The position numbers were made by a program, and so were the translations under genes. From contig CM069770.1 of the NCBI GenBank assembly GCA_036169595.1, forward strand, positions 835,001-872,500: a DNA stretch of 37,500 nt. Reading direction: 5' to 3'. Positions 18,252 to 33,256 of the stretch are shown here, in pieces. Below the pieces are notes generated by a model, which saw only the letters and a program-made list of their open reading frames with translations, made no database searches and was not told the DNA's origin. Positions within the stretch are counted from its first letter, which is position 1. Each line of letters starts with the position of its first letter. This stretch comes from Dictyostelium firmibasis. Lineage: Eukaryota > Evosea > Eumycetozoa > Dictyosteliales > Dictyosteliaceae.

Positions 18252-18956
18252 ATGGGTAATGCATTTAAAAAGAGACCACCAGTAGTCATTATATTAGGTA
18301 TTGATGATAGTGGAAAAACAAGTGTATTATATAGTTTACAAAAAAAAAATATTGATACTGTACAACCAACTGTACATAGTCCACTTGAAAATCTAAAAAT
18401 AAACAAATATAAAATGATGGCATGGGTACAATTATATATATTTATATATTTATAGCATAAATTTATATGTATTATATAATTTAATCATACTTATTTATTT
18501 ATTTTATTTTAATTTTATTATTCATAGGATTTAGGAGGTAAAGATAAAGTAAGAAATTTATGGAGACATTATTTTGTAGGTTCAGATGCGGTACTATTTG
18601 TAATTGATTCAAGTAATAGAGATAGACTAATGGAATCTAAACAAGAATTAGCAAAACTTTTAAATGAACCATTATTAAAGGATGTTGTATTTATGATATT
18701 TTTAAATAAATGTGATTTACCAAATGCAATGACACAACAAGAGATTGAAGATCAATTACAAATTGAATCAATTTTACCACCACCTCAAAATGCATCTGAT
18801 CTAAATAGAAGAATAAAAATAGTAACAACTTCAGCAATCTCAACTAATCAAAATAATTCAAATATACAAGATAGTTTCATATGGATTATTGATCAAATTA
18901 AAGATAGAAAAAAGAATTTTAAAAAACAATTAAATCGTCAACAATCTGTACAATAA
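18252..18956 (+). CDS. Divergent ARF-like small GTPase with Lys at the catalytic Gln position
   Basis: Two exons, 18252-18425 and 18528-18956, join in phase 0 to 200 residues. Gly2 after MGNAF fits N-myristoylation, as in ARF proteins. The P-loop is GIDDSGKT (16-23), switch 1 has Thr40, and NKCD at 118-121 gives guanine specificity. The splice restores W-DLGGKDKVRNLWRHYF, clearly the ARF WDxGGQxxxRxLWxxYF motif, but the catalytic Gln is Lys63. The tail after the last helix is Lys/Gln-rich. By family, it should be a membrane-associated GTPase in traffic or organelle function. Loss of the catalytic Gln predicts slow intrinsic hydrolysis or an unusual mechanism. The closest ARL subtype is not clear to me. 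The two-exon model is firm because the motif spans the junction. Confidence 0.88.
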
Positions 18957-19211
18957 AAAAAAAAAATAATAATAATAAAATAAAAAGAAAAGAAAGAAAA
19001 AGAAAAAGAAAAAAAAAAGTGTGAATTGACACAAATAATTTTATTTATTTTTAAAATATATATTTTTTATTTAAAAAAACTATTTTTTTTTTTCTTTCTT
19101 TTTTTCTATAATTTTTTTTTATCTTTTTTTTTGTTTTTTTCTAAACATATTAATTATTTATATATGGCGAGTGGGATAAAATAATAAAACTTTTTTTTTT
19201 TTTTTTTTTTT

Positions 19212-20096
19212 TTAAGCAATTTTCATAAACTTTGATTTTTTAGAGATTTTCTTTTTAATAATAAAGAATAAACCGGTTGATATACTACCAAATAAAAGAT
19301 AAGCTAATTTTGAATCCAAGATTGATTCTAACATTGAATGTGAAGTTGATTCAACTGTTGAATTACCTGGAACTTTTGGCTCATTCTCGAGGACTTGATC
19401 AATATTATTATTGTTATTATTTAATTTTTTATTGATTCTTTCATTATATTCAGCGATTTCTCTTTCTTCGTCATGGTCATGTTCAACTTCTAAATATTTT
19501 CTTGCATTTCTTTTATTTTCATATTCTTGTTGTTTCTCTTTGATTTGTCTTTCAACTTGTTCAATTTGTTCTGGTGTCATACCCTCACGAGAATATTGAA
19601 GTTCCAATTGTCTTTTAAGGATTTCTTGTTGATCAATTAATGGGTATGGCATTGCAACTACATCTTTATAACCTGATTGTAAGAATTGAACAATATGTTC
19701 AATGGTTCTCTCACCTTGGAATTCGAATAATTGGCCATTATATAAGAACTTTAATGTTGGATAAGCGGTGATTTCAAAACGATGTAATAACATTGGATCA
19801 TTGATACAATCTACTGAACCGAAATTTAAGTGATCCTTCAATAAATGTGACATCTCTACAAAGGTTTTTTGGAACTCTTGACTATGTTTACACCATGGAG
19901 CATAGAATTTTAATAACCAAACACTATTACCATGATTTAATATACGATCAATATTATTGGTATCTAATAATTTTATTAAACTTTCATCTTTTAAATCTGG
20001 TCTATTATTTGGTTGATGTTGTGTTTCTTGTGAAAAACAATTATTTATTAAAAATACTATTAAAACTGTTAATATTATTATTATTGATTTTTTCAT
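19212..20096 (-). CDS. Membrane-anchored thioredoxin-like (PDI-related) protein with a CKHS active site
   Basis: This is a single-exon frame of 294 residues. Residues 1-22 form a signal peptide. A thioredoxin fold spans about 35-145: FYAPWCKHS with Cys69 and Ser72 in place of the second Cys, VDCIND at the following strand, and the cis-proline in TAYPTLKF. A Gln/Glu-rich coiled coil follows (about 155-200). After an Asn run comes one membrane helix (about 264-280) and a basic tail (KKKISKK). The layout suggests a lumenal thioredoxin domain with a short cytosolic tail, as in TMX-type proteins of the endoplasmic reticulum. A CxxS site can form mixed disulfides but usually cannot oxidise or reduce by the normal two-Cys cycle, so a holding or isomerase-like role is inferred. 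The 3' end is 255 bp from the ARF-like stop. Confidence 0.88.
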   Translation of the reverse strand: MKKSIIIILTVLIVFLINNCFSQETQHQPNNRPDLKDESLIKLLDTNNIDRILNHGNSVWLLKFYAPWCKHSQEFQKTFVEMSHLLKDHLNFGSVDCINDPMLLHRFEITAYPTLKFLYNGQLFEFQGERTIEHIVQFLQSGYKDVVAMPYPLIDQQEILKRQLELQYSREGMTPEQIEQVERQIKEKQQEYENKRNARKYLEVEHDHDEEREIAEYNERINKKLNNNNNNIDQVLENEPKVPGNSTVESTSHSMLESILDSKLAYLLFGSISTGLFFIIKKKISKKSKFMKIA

Positions 20097-20134
20097 TGTG
20101 TTTATTTTATTATTTATTATTATTATTTTGTTTT

Positions 20135-20166
<32 letters not shown>

Positions 20167-20814
20167 TATGTGAATGATTTTATTTTTTGAATATATTATT
20201 AATTAATTTGATTGTTATTATTTGTTTTTTTTTTTTTCTTTTTAATTTTACTATTAAATTTTTTTAAAATTATTATTTTATTTATTTAATTTTTTTTTTT
20301 TTTTATTGGAAAAAAAAAATTTTATTAATAATAGTAAATTGGAGTATAGATTAAGAAATTATTTTTTTTATTATTATTTTTCTTTTTGTTATTAAATTTT
20401 TTAAATAAAAAAATATTATATTTGAATTAAAAAAAAAAAAAAAAAAAAATTTATCATAAAAGGTTATTGGTATTGTTAAATTTTAATTTTATTTTTGTGA
20501 TTTTTTTTTATTTATTATTTTATTTTTTTTTTTTTAAATTATTTTTTATTTAAAATAATATTATTCCAAATACAAACAACTATATATTTAGTAAAAATAA
20601 TTTTCCAAGCGTGGTGAAATTTTATTATCTAAGTGTGTTGTGTGTTTCTTGTGTGAGACTATGTAATACGATTTTACATATAAATACCAATTCTTTTAAT
20701 ACAAACAAAACCAATTTTTGAACAGATTTTTTTTTTTTTTTAATTTTATTTTATTTTAAAGGAACAGATAATAAGTGTTTTTTTTTTTTTTTCCACACAC
20801 CTCCCCAAATATAT

Positions 20815-20846
<32 letters not shown>

Positions 20847-21571
20847 TATTAGTGGTTAGTTAATAATAATAAAGAGTAGTTTAAAGTAATATCATCACAA
20901 AAAAGGATAAAAATGAGTTGTGTAGTTTATTTTTAATTATTATTGAACACAATTATTATGATTATTATTATTTTTTTTAAAATTTTTTTTTTCTATTGAA
21001 TTTAAAAAACATTTTATTCAACCCAAAAATATATAAGTGGGTGTATAATAATTTATAAATTAATATTGATTATTATTTGTATATTTAAAAATTTGAAAAA
21101 AAAAAAAAAAAAAAAAAATACAATCTACAAACTCATCATAATGTTCCAATACATTTTTATTTCACTCATTGACGCAGTGGATGTATAATTTATAAATATT
21201 TGAAAAAAGAGAAAGCATACAAATAAAAAACACATAAAAAAAAAAAGAAAAAAAACAAATAACACACCCCACGATTTGTAAAAAGTCAAATTAAATTTGT
21301 AAAAAATTATTAAATTACTCATTGGTGTGTGTTGGTGTGAACAATTTTTCGATGTATAATTTATCCTACAAATTCTAATTTTAACATCTTTTTTTTCAAA
21401 AAAATTTCAAATCATCTATAGTTTTCATTTTTTTGTTTTCCTTTCTCTGTCTTTTCTCTGTTAACTGTCTATTTACGCTAATCTATAATAAATTTCAATA
21501 TACAATAAAATACTCTGTTTTATTTCCTCTATATTTTAAATGTCGAGAGTTTATTTTGTTAACCAGTCAAT
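20097..21571. other. Intergenic, 1.47 kb
   Basis: This stretch is upstream of the thioredoxin-like gene and downstream of eL36. It is mainly T- and A-runs. More complex parts lie at 20570-20700, 20790-20815 (ACACACCTCCCC) and 21120-21530. GATGTATAATTTAT occurs twice (near 21179 and 21351), and GTGTGTTGGTGTGA lies near 21325. Some of these may be promoter elements. I see no gene. Confidence 0.55.
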
Positions 21572-22026
21572 TTATTTGGCGGAGGCTTTTCTGTTGATGT
21601 TAGCAATATCATCTCTCTTCTTTTTACCAGCTTGGATTGAACCTAATCTCTTCTTGGCAACTTTGAGGGCACGTTTATCTAAACCTGATTTTAATAACTC
21701 AGAAATACGACGTTCGTATGGAGCGAAACCTGAGATTTCACGAATTACATCACGGATGGCAGCAACACGTTTGGTGACAACCTTTAAAAAGTACTATTAA
21801 TAACTCTCTTCGGGGGTGAGGTAGAATGAAGAGGGAAGTGATGATAATGATAGATGATAGATGATAGATGATAGATGATAGGTAGATGATAGATGAAGAT
21901 AGTGATAATGTTACATACTTGTTTCTTGAAGGTTGAGGCGACAGTACGTTTGGCGACTGGGTGACCTTTGTTGAAACCTTTAACGATACCTGATCTTTTA
22001 ACTGGTTTAGTGGCAGCTGATGACAT
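21572..22026 (-). CDS. rpl36: 60S ribosomal protein eL36
   Basis: Two exons, 22026-21919 and 21781-21572, join in phase 0 to 105 residues, the normal eL36 length. The protein reads GFNKGHPVAKR near the start, then VAAIRDVIREISGFAPYERR, ISELLKSGLDKRALKVAKKR and a basic tail ending KASAK. IRE-GFAPYERR and ELLK...DKRALK are diagnostic of eL36. It is a structural protein of the large cytosolic ribosomal subunit. The 137-bp intron holds an ATAGATG-type repeat. Codon use shows more C-ending codons (for example AAC, GTC, ACC) than neighbouring genes, as expected for a highly expressed gene. The promoter would lie in the divergent region before the Old Yellow Enzyme gene. Confidence 0.96.
21848..21896. 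repeat. Seven-base ATAGATG-type microsatellite in the eL36 intron
   Basis: About six tandem copies of a seven-base unit lie inside the 21782-21918 intron. They are not translated. Confidence 0.85.
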
Positions 22027-22504
22027 TATTTATGTATATATGATTTGCAAAAAGTTTCAAATATTCGTAAATGAAATTTTTAAGGAGTGACTGAGCGAGC
22101 GTTCCCAAAAAAAAATTGAAAAAAAAAAAATTAAAAAAAAAAAAATTTGAAAAATTGAAAAATCTTTCGTTACATATATTTTTTATTTACCAAATTAATA
22201 CCAAAATATTTTTTTTTTTTAAAATTTAATTTTCCTTTTGTTATATTTTTGTTTTTATTTTTTTTATTTTTTTATTATTTATTCATTTAAAAATTTTTTT
22301 TTTATTTTATTTTTTTCTTTTTCACAATAAGAAATTTATTATTTGTGTACCATTATTTTTTTTTTTTTTTCTCAAAATTTTTAAAAAACAAGCAACAAAT
22401 TAAAAAACGATTTTTTTTTTTTTTTTTGCCTCAAAAAAAACTCGTTTGTATTTAATTTTAATAATAAATCATTGGTTTTAATTCTTTAATTAAAACAAAA
22501 TAAA

Positions 22505-22544
<40 letters not shown>

Positions 22545-23430
22545 AAAATATAGATATATAAATTCATTATTTTCAATTTAGTTTATTGCTTTTTATTATT
22601 TAAATACCAAACCTCTGACAGAGGAGAGAAAGCTTAACTGTAATGTCCAATTTGAAAAAAAAAAAAAAAACTAAATTCTCCACAATAACTCTTTTTTATT
22701 TTTTTTATCATATAATTTTTTATTTTTTTTGTATATTATTTGTTTTAAAAATAAATAGAATAAAAAAAAAAATATATATATAATTAAAGATAAAAAGTAT
22801 TGATAAAGAATTCTAAAATAAAAAAAAAAAATAAAAAAAATTCATAATCAATTGCTTAATTTCTGTGTTATTCATTCCTAAAACTTTATTTTCAATAGAA
22901 TTTGTTCACAATAAAATAAAAATTAATCACCCTAAATAATTAAGACCCTAAACTTTTTATTTTTTAATTTCCCTATTTTTTTTTTTTTTGTTTTGGATTA
23001 AAACAATAAGAGGGTGGAAAAAAAATAAAAAAAAAATAAAAAAAAATAATTTTCAACGGTTTTGTTTTTTTATTTTTTTTATTTTTTTTAAAAATGATTT
23101 TAAAATATCTTGCAAATTGTCAAAATTAAACAACCAAAATAGATATTGTTCTTTTGTTGGAGAACTGTTGTTTCTTTTTTTCTTTTGACCTATTGAGAGA
23201 TTTTATTCTTTATTCTTTACATATATAGTGATTTCCGATACCAACTAACACGAAAAATAACCATTGGGGGTTTCACAAAAATATATATATTTTTAAAAAA
23301 AAAAAAATTAAAAAAAAAAAAAATAAAAAAAATACTTATTCTTTTTTTCTTTTGCAGTTTTCTTTATTCTTTTTTATATGTTGTTTTTCTTTTTACGTCA
23401 GTGTAATATGTGATCATAATTTATTTTTAT

Positions 23431-23482
<52 letters not shown>

Positions 23483-23608
23483 AAAACAAAAAAAAAAAAA
23501 AGACTATAAAAATGAGAAGTTTTTTTTTATTTTTATCATTGTTATTTAAAAAAGTTTATAAATAAATAGTTTTAGTTTTTATAAATAAAAAACAAAAAAA
23601 AAATAAAA
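22027..23608. other. Divergent intergenic region, eL36 / Old Yellow Enzyme, 1.58 kb
   Basis: This stretch contains A-runs (33 A at 22511-22543) and T-runs (46 T at 23433-23478). A slightly more complex patch near 22600-22660 includes a short stem, CCTCT-GAC-AGAGG. The only open frames are low-complexity Lys/Phe strings. It probably carries both promoters; no gene is recognised. Confidence 0.6.
23433..23478. repeat. 46-base poly-T run
   Basis: A homopolymer lies about 130 bp upstream of the Old Yellow Enzyme start, in its likely promoter. Confidence 0.9.
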
Positions 23609-24865
23609 ATGGAATATAAATTTGAATATAAAAAACCAATAAATTATACATCAGCAGGATCAGTGCCAAAACAAGTTTATTCTGATGGTGCTGATGAAGA
23701 GAAAAATAAAATTCCAATTTTATTTACACCATTAAAAATTAAAAATATGGAATTAAAGAATCGTTTAGTTGTTAGTCCAATGTGCCAATATTCAAGTAAG
23801 GATGGTTATTTTAATGATTTCCATTTCGGTCATTACACATCATTTGCAAAGGGTGGTAGTGGTTTAATAGTTATTGAAGCAACTGGTGTTGTACCTGAAG
23901 GTCGTATCACATATGGTTGTACTGGGTTATGGAAGGATTCTCAAATTGAAGGTTTGAAAAGAATATCTGATTTTTCACATGAGTTTGATTCAAAAGTTGG
24001 TATTCAATTAGCTCATGCAGGTCGTAAGGCATCTAATGAAGTTCCATATTTAGATGGATCAAAGAATTCTCATTTTACAATCCCATTTGATCACCCAAGT
24101 GGTAATGGATGGAAAGTATATGGTGCATCACCAATTCCATGGAATGAAGTTATGACCATACCAATTGAAATGACAATTCAAGATATTAATAATGTTATTG
24201 ATGCATTTAAACAAGCTGCTGTAAGATGTATAAAAGCTGGTTTAGATTTCATTGAAATCCATGGTGCCCACGGTTACTTAATAAGTTCATTCTTATCAAC
24301 CACATCAAATAAACGTACTGATATTTATGGTGGTTCATTTGAGGGTAGAATTAAATTATTACTTGAAATTATTAAAGCAGTTCGTTCTGTTTGGACAACT
24401 GAAAAACCATTGGCAGTAAGAATTTCTGCAGATGAATGTGTAAGAGAAACAGATGGAAGTGAGTCATCATTAAATGGTTGGGGAATTACAGATTCAATTA
24501 GATTGGCTGAAATTTTAGAACAATATGATGTAGATTTATTGGACCCATCAAGTGGTGGAAATAATAAACTTCAAAATATTAAACCTTTCCCACTTTATCA
24601 TGTACCATTCTCAAGTGCAATCAAAAATTCAATTAAAGAACGTTCAGGTAAACTATTGGTTTCTGCAGTAGGATTAATTGATACTGCCGAAAATTCTGAA
24701 ACCATCTTAAAATCTGGAAGTGCTGATTTAATTTTCTTAGGTCGTCCATACCTTAAAAATCCATTCCTACCTGTTGAATTTGCTCAACAATTAAAATTAA
24801 AAATTGATTATGCTCCTCAATACCAACATGCAAGAAATTCATCATTATTATATTCTAGTAAATAA
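23609..24865 (+). CDS. Old Yellow Enzyme family NADPH:flavin oxidoreductase (YqjM-like)
   Basis: This is a single-exon gene of 418 residues with an AAAATG start context. After a short N-terminal extension, an FMN-binding (beta/alpha)8 barrel begins at about residue 36 (PILFTPLKIKNMELKNRLVV). VSPMCQYSS carries Cys59 and Tyr61, the pair typical of the thermophilic-like/YqjM class. HGAHGYLISSFLS (His218, His221) is the substrate-binding His pair, followed by SNKRTDIYGGSFEGR. LIFLGRPYLKNP is the phosphate-binding end. The family uses NADPH and FMN to reduce activated C=C bonds of enones and related compounds. YqjM-class enzymes are commonest in bacteria and fungi, so bacterial ancestry is possible, but base composition matches its neighbours. 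It is complete, and the downstream polyN gene follows by 164 bp. Confidence 0.94.
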   Translation: MEYKFEYKKPINYTSAGSVPKQVYSDGADEEKNKIPILFTPLKIKNMELKNRLVVSPMCQYSSKDGYFNDFHFGHYTSFAKGGSGLIVIEATGVVPEGRITYGCTGLWKDSQIEGLKRISDFSHEFDSKVGIQLAHAGRKASNEVPYLDGSKNSHFTIPFDHPSGNGWKVYGASPIPWNEVMTIPIEMTIQDINNVIDAFKQAAVRCIKAGLDFIEIHGAHGYLISSFLSTTSNKRTDIYGGSFEGRIKLLLEIIKAVRSVWTTEKPLAVRISADECVRETDGSESSLNGWGITDSIRLAEILEQYDVDLLDPSSGGNNKLQNIKPFPLYHVPFSSAIKNSIKERSGKLLVSAVGLIDTAENSETILKSGSADLIFLGRPYLKNPFLPVEFAQQLKLKIDYAPQYQHARNSSLLYSSK

Positions 24866-25029
24866 AAAAATTTAAAATTTTATTTTTAAAAAAAAAAAGT
24901 TAAAAAAATTTTGCGCTTTTTTTTTTTCACTTTTTTTTTAAATTAATTTTTTATTATATAAATTTTTATTGTTTTCAATTTTTTTTTTGTTTTATTATTT
25001 TCAATTTTTTTTTTTATAGTAATAAATAA

Positions 25030-26286
<1,257 letters not shown>

Positions 26287-26456
26287 AAATAATATAATTC
26301 TTTGACATAAATAATATAAAAGAGGGAAAAAAAAAAAAAAAAATTTTAATAAATGTAAACATTTTAAGTAATACATAATTTATATTTGTATTTTTTTCAA
26401 TAAAAATTGTTTTTTCCTTTTATAGAAATGAAGTTTTCCAAATAAAGAACTTAACT

Positions 26457-26494
<38 letters not shown>

Positions 26495-26594
26495 AAATTT
26501 TTATTTCTTTCTTTTTATTTTTTATTTTTTTTTTTTGTCGAAAATTTTTTTATTATTTTTTATTCACATTAAATTTCTCACAATAATTAAAAAA
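26287..26594. other. Intergenic, A/T runs
   Basis: About 308 bp separate the polyN zinc-finger gene from the decayed gene. A T-run lies near 26460-26492. Nothing else is seen. Confidence 0.6.
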
Positions 26595-27443
26595 ATGAAG
26601 AAAATACTTCAAGAAATCATCAAAGATAACTATGATAATAATAATAAATGTTTATTTTGTCTATAATCAATTTATCAAATGCATATTTTTGAACGTATTT
26701 CAGTAGCAGTTCATAATCTAAAATCAATTGATAGTGATCAAATTATTATATTTGAAAGTTTTCAAAGATATTCAGCGAAACAAAGATGATGAAAAAGATG
26801 ATGGGAAATACATAGAAAATGATATATCAGAAAATCAACAAAAATTGGTATGGAAGCATCAATTGTTAATTTTTGTTAAACATTAATATTTTAAATTGGA
26901 TCATTCAAAGGTAGAAATTTTAGATCTAAATACTGAACTTGAAGATTCAAGAAAACGTCTGTTGTACATTTATGTTTGTGGTGTTGCCGACTATTTTGTT
27001 GAAAATATATTATTTGGATGGATAAAGACCCATTGGTTTTATCAAGTTATAATGCCCACAAAGAAACAAGAAAATATAGTATTGTCAAAGAAAAACCCAA
27101 TCAAAAACAAACGATTCTTGTTATCCCACATAATGATCAATTTAAAACTTTCGTAGAACAACATTCACAAGATAAATACTTTTGTGATTGTGTATACCAA
27201 GAATTAGGTGTAGATTTATCTTTGCTCAGCAATTTTAGAAATACTAGAAATTCGTTTGTTCATCTTGCATGCTATATATCCTCATTTTATTTACAACAAA
27301 ACACATTTTATCAAGAAATTAATGGAACAGACGTAGTCCAGAATAGAGAGAATATAAAGAATACAGTATCACGGGCAATGAATATTTTACCAGTCAAAAC
27401 ATTTATAACTTTCAAACATGTCGTAAAAAAAAAAAAAAATTAA
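26595..27443 (+). pseudogene. Decayed gene, N-terminus like the upstream UBZ4-like gene
   Basis: An ATG in good context (AAAAATG) at 26595 opens MKKILQEIIKDNYDNNNKCLFC, which resembles KKIIENYDNNINSRCIFC of the gene just upstream, but the frame stops after 23 codons. Protein-like stretches then continue in different frames: FKDIQRNKDDEKDD..., then DLNTELEDSRKRLLYIY... (about 26896-27010), then a 141-codon frame at 27018-27443 with NAHKETRKYSIVKEK and YFCDCVYQELGVDLSLL. Composition in these parts is balanced, unlike intergenic DNA. No plausible introns join them. I read this as a host gene with several frame breaks. The downstream 141-codon part has no visible match to the upstream gene and no family I recognise; it could still be expressed as a short protein. 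Confidence 0.55.
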
Positions 27444-27925
27444 TTTTATTAAATCCAAACAAATCACCATAAAAAAATAAAACAACTCCCCCCAAACCTC
27501 TAAAACAATGTTCTACTTTTTTACATCAAATATGAAAAAAACAATCAAAAATTAAATTATATAAACAATTTAATTTTTATCTCAATTAATTATTGAATGT
27601 AAATATGATTTCTTTTAATAGTGCCAAACAATTCTTTTTAAAGAAGCAAGAAAGGTCTGAAACTGCAATTATTTACTTGAATTCTTTGCAAAAAAAAAAA
27701 AAAAAAAGATATTTTCAATATTTTTTTTTTTTTTTTTTAAAAACCATGCAAAAATAAGTTTTTTAATTTTTCCCGACGTAATCCTGGTTGGTGGTAAGAT
27801 GGTATTTTTATTTTATTTGAATAACCTGGTAAAAAAAGAAGATATTATTTTAAAAACATTTTTTTATTTTCTCATTTTTTTTTAAAATACTTTTTTTTAT
27901 TCTATATTTTTCTTAAAACTTAAAA
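27444..27925. other. Intergenic, promoter of the secreted repeat protein
   Basis: This 480-bp AT-rich region has a short C-rich patch near 27487-27500 (CTCCCCCCAAACC) and A- and T-runs near 27690-27740. No gene is seen. Confidence 0.55.
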
Positions 27926-29441
27926 ATGAGACTATTACTTGTATTATTAGTTTTATTATATGTTTCTTTTGTTTACGCAAGTGATTTAACTTGCAAACAA
28001 TTATGTGCTGATAAAAAGGTGAGGGATCATTAATACATATATTCTAACATGGCAAAAAAACAATTTTCAAATTTTCCACAGCAAATATTAATTGAATTGA
28101 ATTTATTTTTAGACTTGTTGTTCAGCACCATTAGATAATGAATATTATTTCAAATCAATTGAATGTGTTGGTGGTGAAGGAAAATCATCATCATGTTCAA
28201 ACAAAAAATATTTTGCTGAATCTGAATATTTTGCAAAGGGAAGTACAATTACAATTTGTGGTTTAAATAAAGAATCATTGATTGTTAAAGAAGGATTAGG
28301 TAAACATTCATCAGATGGTACATACACAGATTTAGCATCATCTGTAGCATCAATGACAAGTTCAATATCAGGTGCCGTATCATCAATGGTATCATCATTA
28401 GGTGGTACTGATGATGCTTACGATACTGATGGTGCTTTTAGAAAGAAGAATCCTGCTTATAAAGGTGGCAATGGTAAATTTAAAGATGAACCATTAATAA
28501 TCCATGCCGATGAAAAATTAGGTAAACATTCATCAGATGGTACATACACAGATTTAGCATCATCTGTAGCATCAATGACAAGTTCAATATCAGGTGCCGT
28601 ATCATCTATGGTATCATCATTAGGTGGTACTGATGATGCTTACGATACTGATGGCGCTTTTAGAAAGAAGAGTCCTGCTTATAAAGGTGGCAATGGTAAA
28701 TTTAAAGATGAACCATCAAAACTCAATTCCAATGAAAAATTAGGTAAACATTCATCAGATGGTACATACACAGATTTAGCATCATCTGTAGCATCAATGA
28801 CAAGTTCAATATCAGGTGCCGTATCATCAATGGTATCATCATTAGGTGGTACTGATGATGCTTACGATACTGATGGTGCTTTTAGAAAGAAGAATCCTGC
28901 TTATAAAGGTGGCAATGGTAAATTTAAAGATGAACCATTAATAATCCATGCTGATGAAGCCCAAAACGAATCTAAAAATGAACATGTAGAAGATATAATT
29001 AAAGGTCAAGTATACAAAGGTGGAGATGGAGGTTTGGTTCAAGATATCATTATTGGTAAATGTGTTAAAGTATCAACTGTAAATAGTTTGTAAGTATTTT
29101 CATTATTTCAATTATATATATATATATATATAATTTATTAAGTATATATTAATGAAACTTCAAATTACAATAATCAATACAGAGGTTTAACAATTAAAAA
29201 TCTTGATAAACCAGTTATCAGTGGATCCAAACAAATTTGTAAAGATTTATTTGGTTCAGAATCATGTGAATCTGAACAACATAAAATTATTTCAGTTGTT
29301 CAATCAACTATAAATGATGGATTTGCTAATAATGATGCTTTCGATATCACCCAAAAAGATTATGAAATCATCATTAAACATGGTAAAATTTTAAGAAATC
29401 AATGCAAATTAAAAGGAAATTGTCAATTTAATAGAGCATAA
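27926..29441 (+). CDS. Secreted protein with three near-identical 74-residue repeats
   Basis: Three exons, 27926-28018, 28113-29089 and 29183-29441, join in frame to 442 residues. Residues 1-18 form a signal peptide (MRLLLVLLVLLYVSFVYA). A Cys-rich N-terminal part (TCKQLCADKK-TCCSAP, SCSNKK, TICGL) is followed by three copies of a 74-residue unit. Each begins LGKHSSDGTYTDLASS, has a Ser/Ala/Met/Val-rich stretch that could form an amphipathic helix, then GGTDDAYDTDGAFRKK and AYKGGNGKFKDEP. The C-terminal 110 residues have four more Cys and are charged. There is no membrane or GPI segment at the end, so the protein is probably secreted or lumenal. I do not recognise a family. A matrix, spore-coat or vesicle role would be a guess. 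Confidence 0.82.
28296..28961 (+). repeat. Three tandem 222-bp coding repeats
   Basis: Units start at 28296, 28518 and 28740, exactly 222 bp apart. Differences between units are few; for example unit 2 has AGT for AAT at Asn/Ser-Pro and a different end (SKLNSNE against LIIHADE). Units 1 and 3 are almost the same base for base, which suggests recent unequal crossover or gene conversion. Confidence 0.95.
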
Positions 29442-29696
29442 ACAAGTATGATCTTTAGTATTTTAAAAAATATTTTTTCTAAATTACCTAAATAAATCAA
29501 TATCTTCAAACCACAACATTTTTTAGTCATTAGTCCAAATTTAAATTAAATTTTTTTTTTTGAAATACATCCAAACCAACTAAATTCTATTTTTGTTCAC
29601 TGGAATGTTTATTTAAAACAATTCGATCCTACAAAAAAGAAAGTTGGGAAAAAATTTGAGGGTTAATATTTTTGTTTTTCTTTATTTTTTATTTTA

Positions 29697-32845
<3,149 letters not shown>

Positions 32846-32932
32846 GAACGAACAAAAGAAATGAACAAAAGAATGAAAGAATGTTTAATAACAATAATTT
32901 ATTCAGTAATATTGATTTACTTTGGGAATCCA

Positions 32933-32969
<37 letters not shown>

Positions 32970-33093
32970 AAATGAAAAAAAAAAAAGAAAAAAAAAAAAA
33001 AAATATTTTTTATTTTATTTGTTTATATTTTAGATTCAACACTGCAATGGATTTTGGTTTTGTAAAATTTTTTTTTTTCTAAACAAATGAATG

Positions 33094-33131
<38 letters not shown>

Positions 33132-33256
33132 TGAAAAGTAAAACAAACACCTCCAAAGGTTTAAATAATAAAATAAAGATATTACTATAAAAAAAAAAAA
33201 AAAAAAAAACAAATACAATTTTTTGATACTTTAATTATTGTTTTTTTTTTTTATTA
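32846..33256. other. Intergenic, A-runs
   Basis: About 410 bp separate two minus-strand genes. The region has A-runs at 32934-32967 and 33103-33129 and little else. It serves as the Ash2 promoter. Confidence 0.6.

Noticed and set aside
21125-21322. 65-codon minus-strand frame upstream of the thioredoxin-like gene
   Set aside because: Phe/Leu-rich reading of A-runs, no splice partner and no recognisable motif.
21782-21918. GTGATGA in the eL36 intron, like a C box of a C/D snoRNA
   Set aside because: It is on the strand opposite to the gene, has no D box (CTGA), and lies beside a simple repeat.
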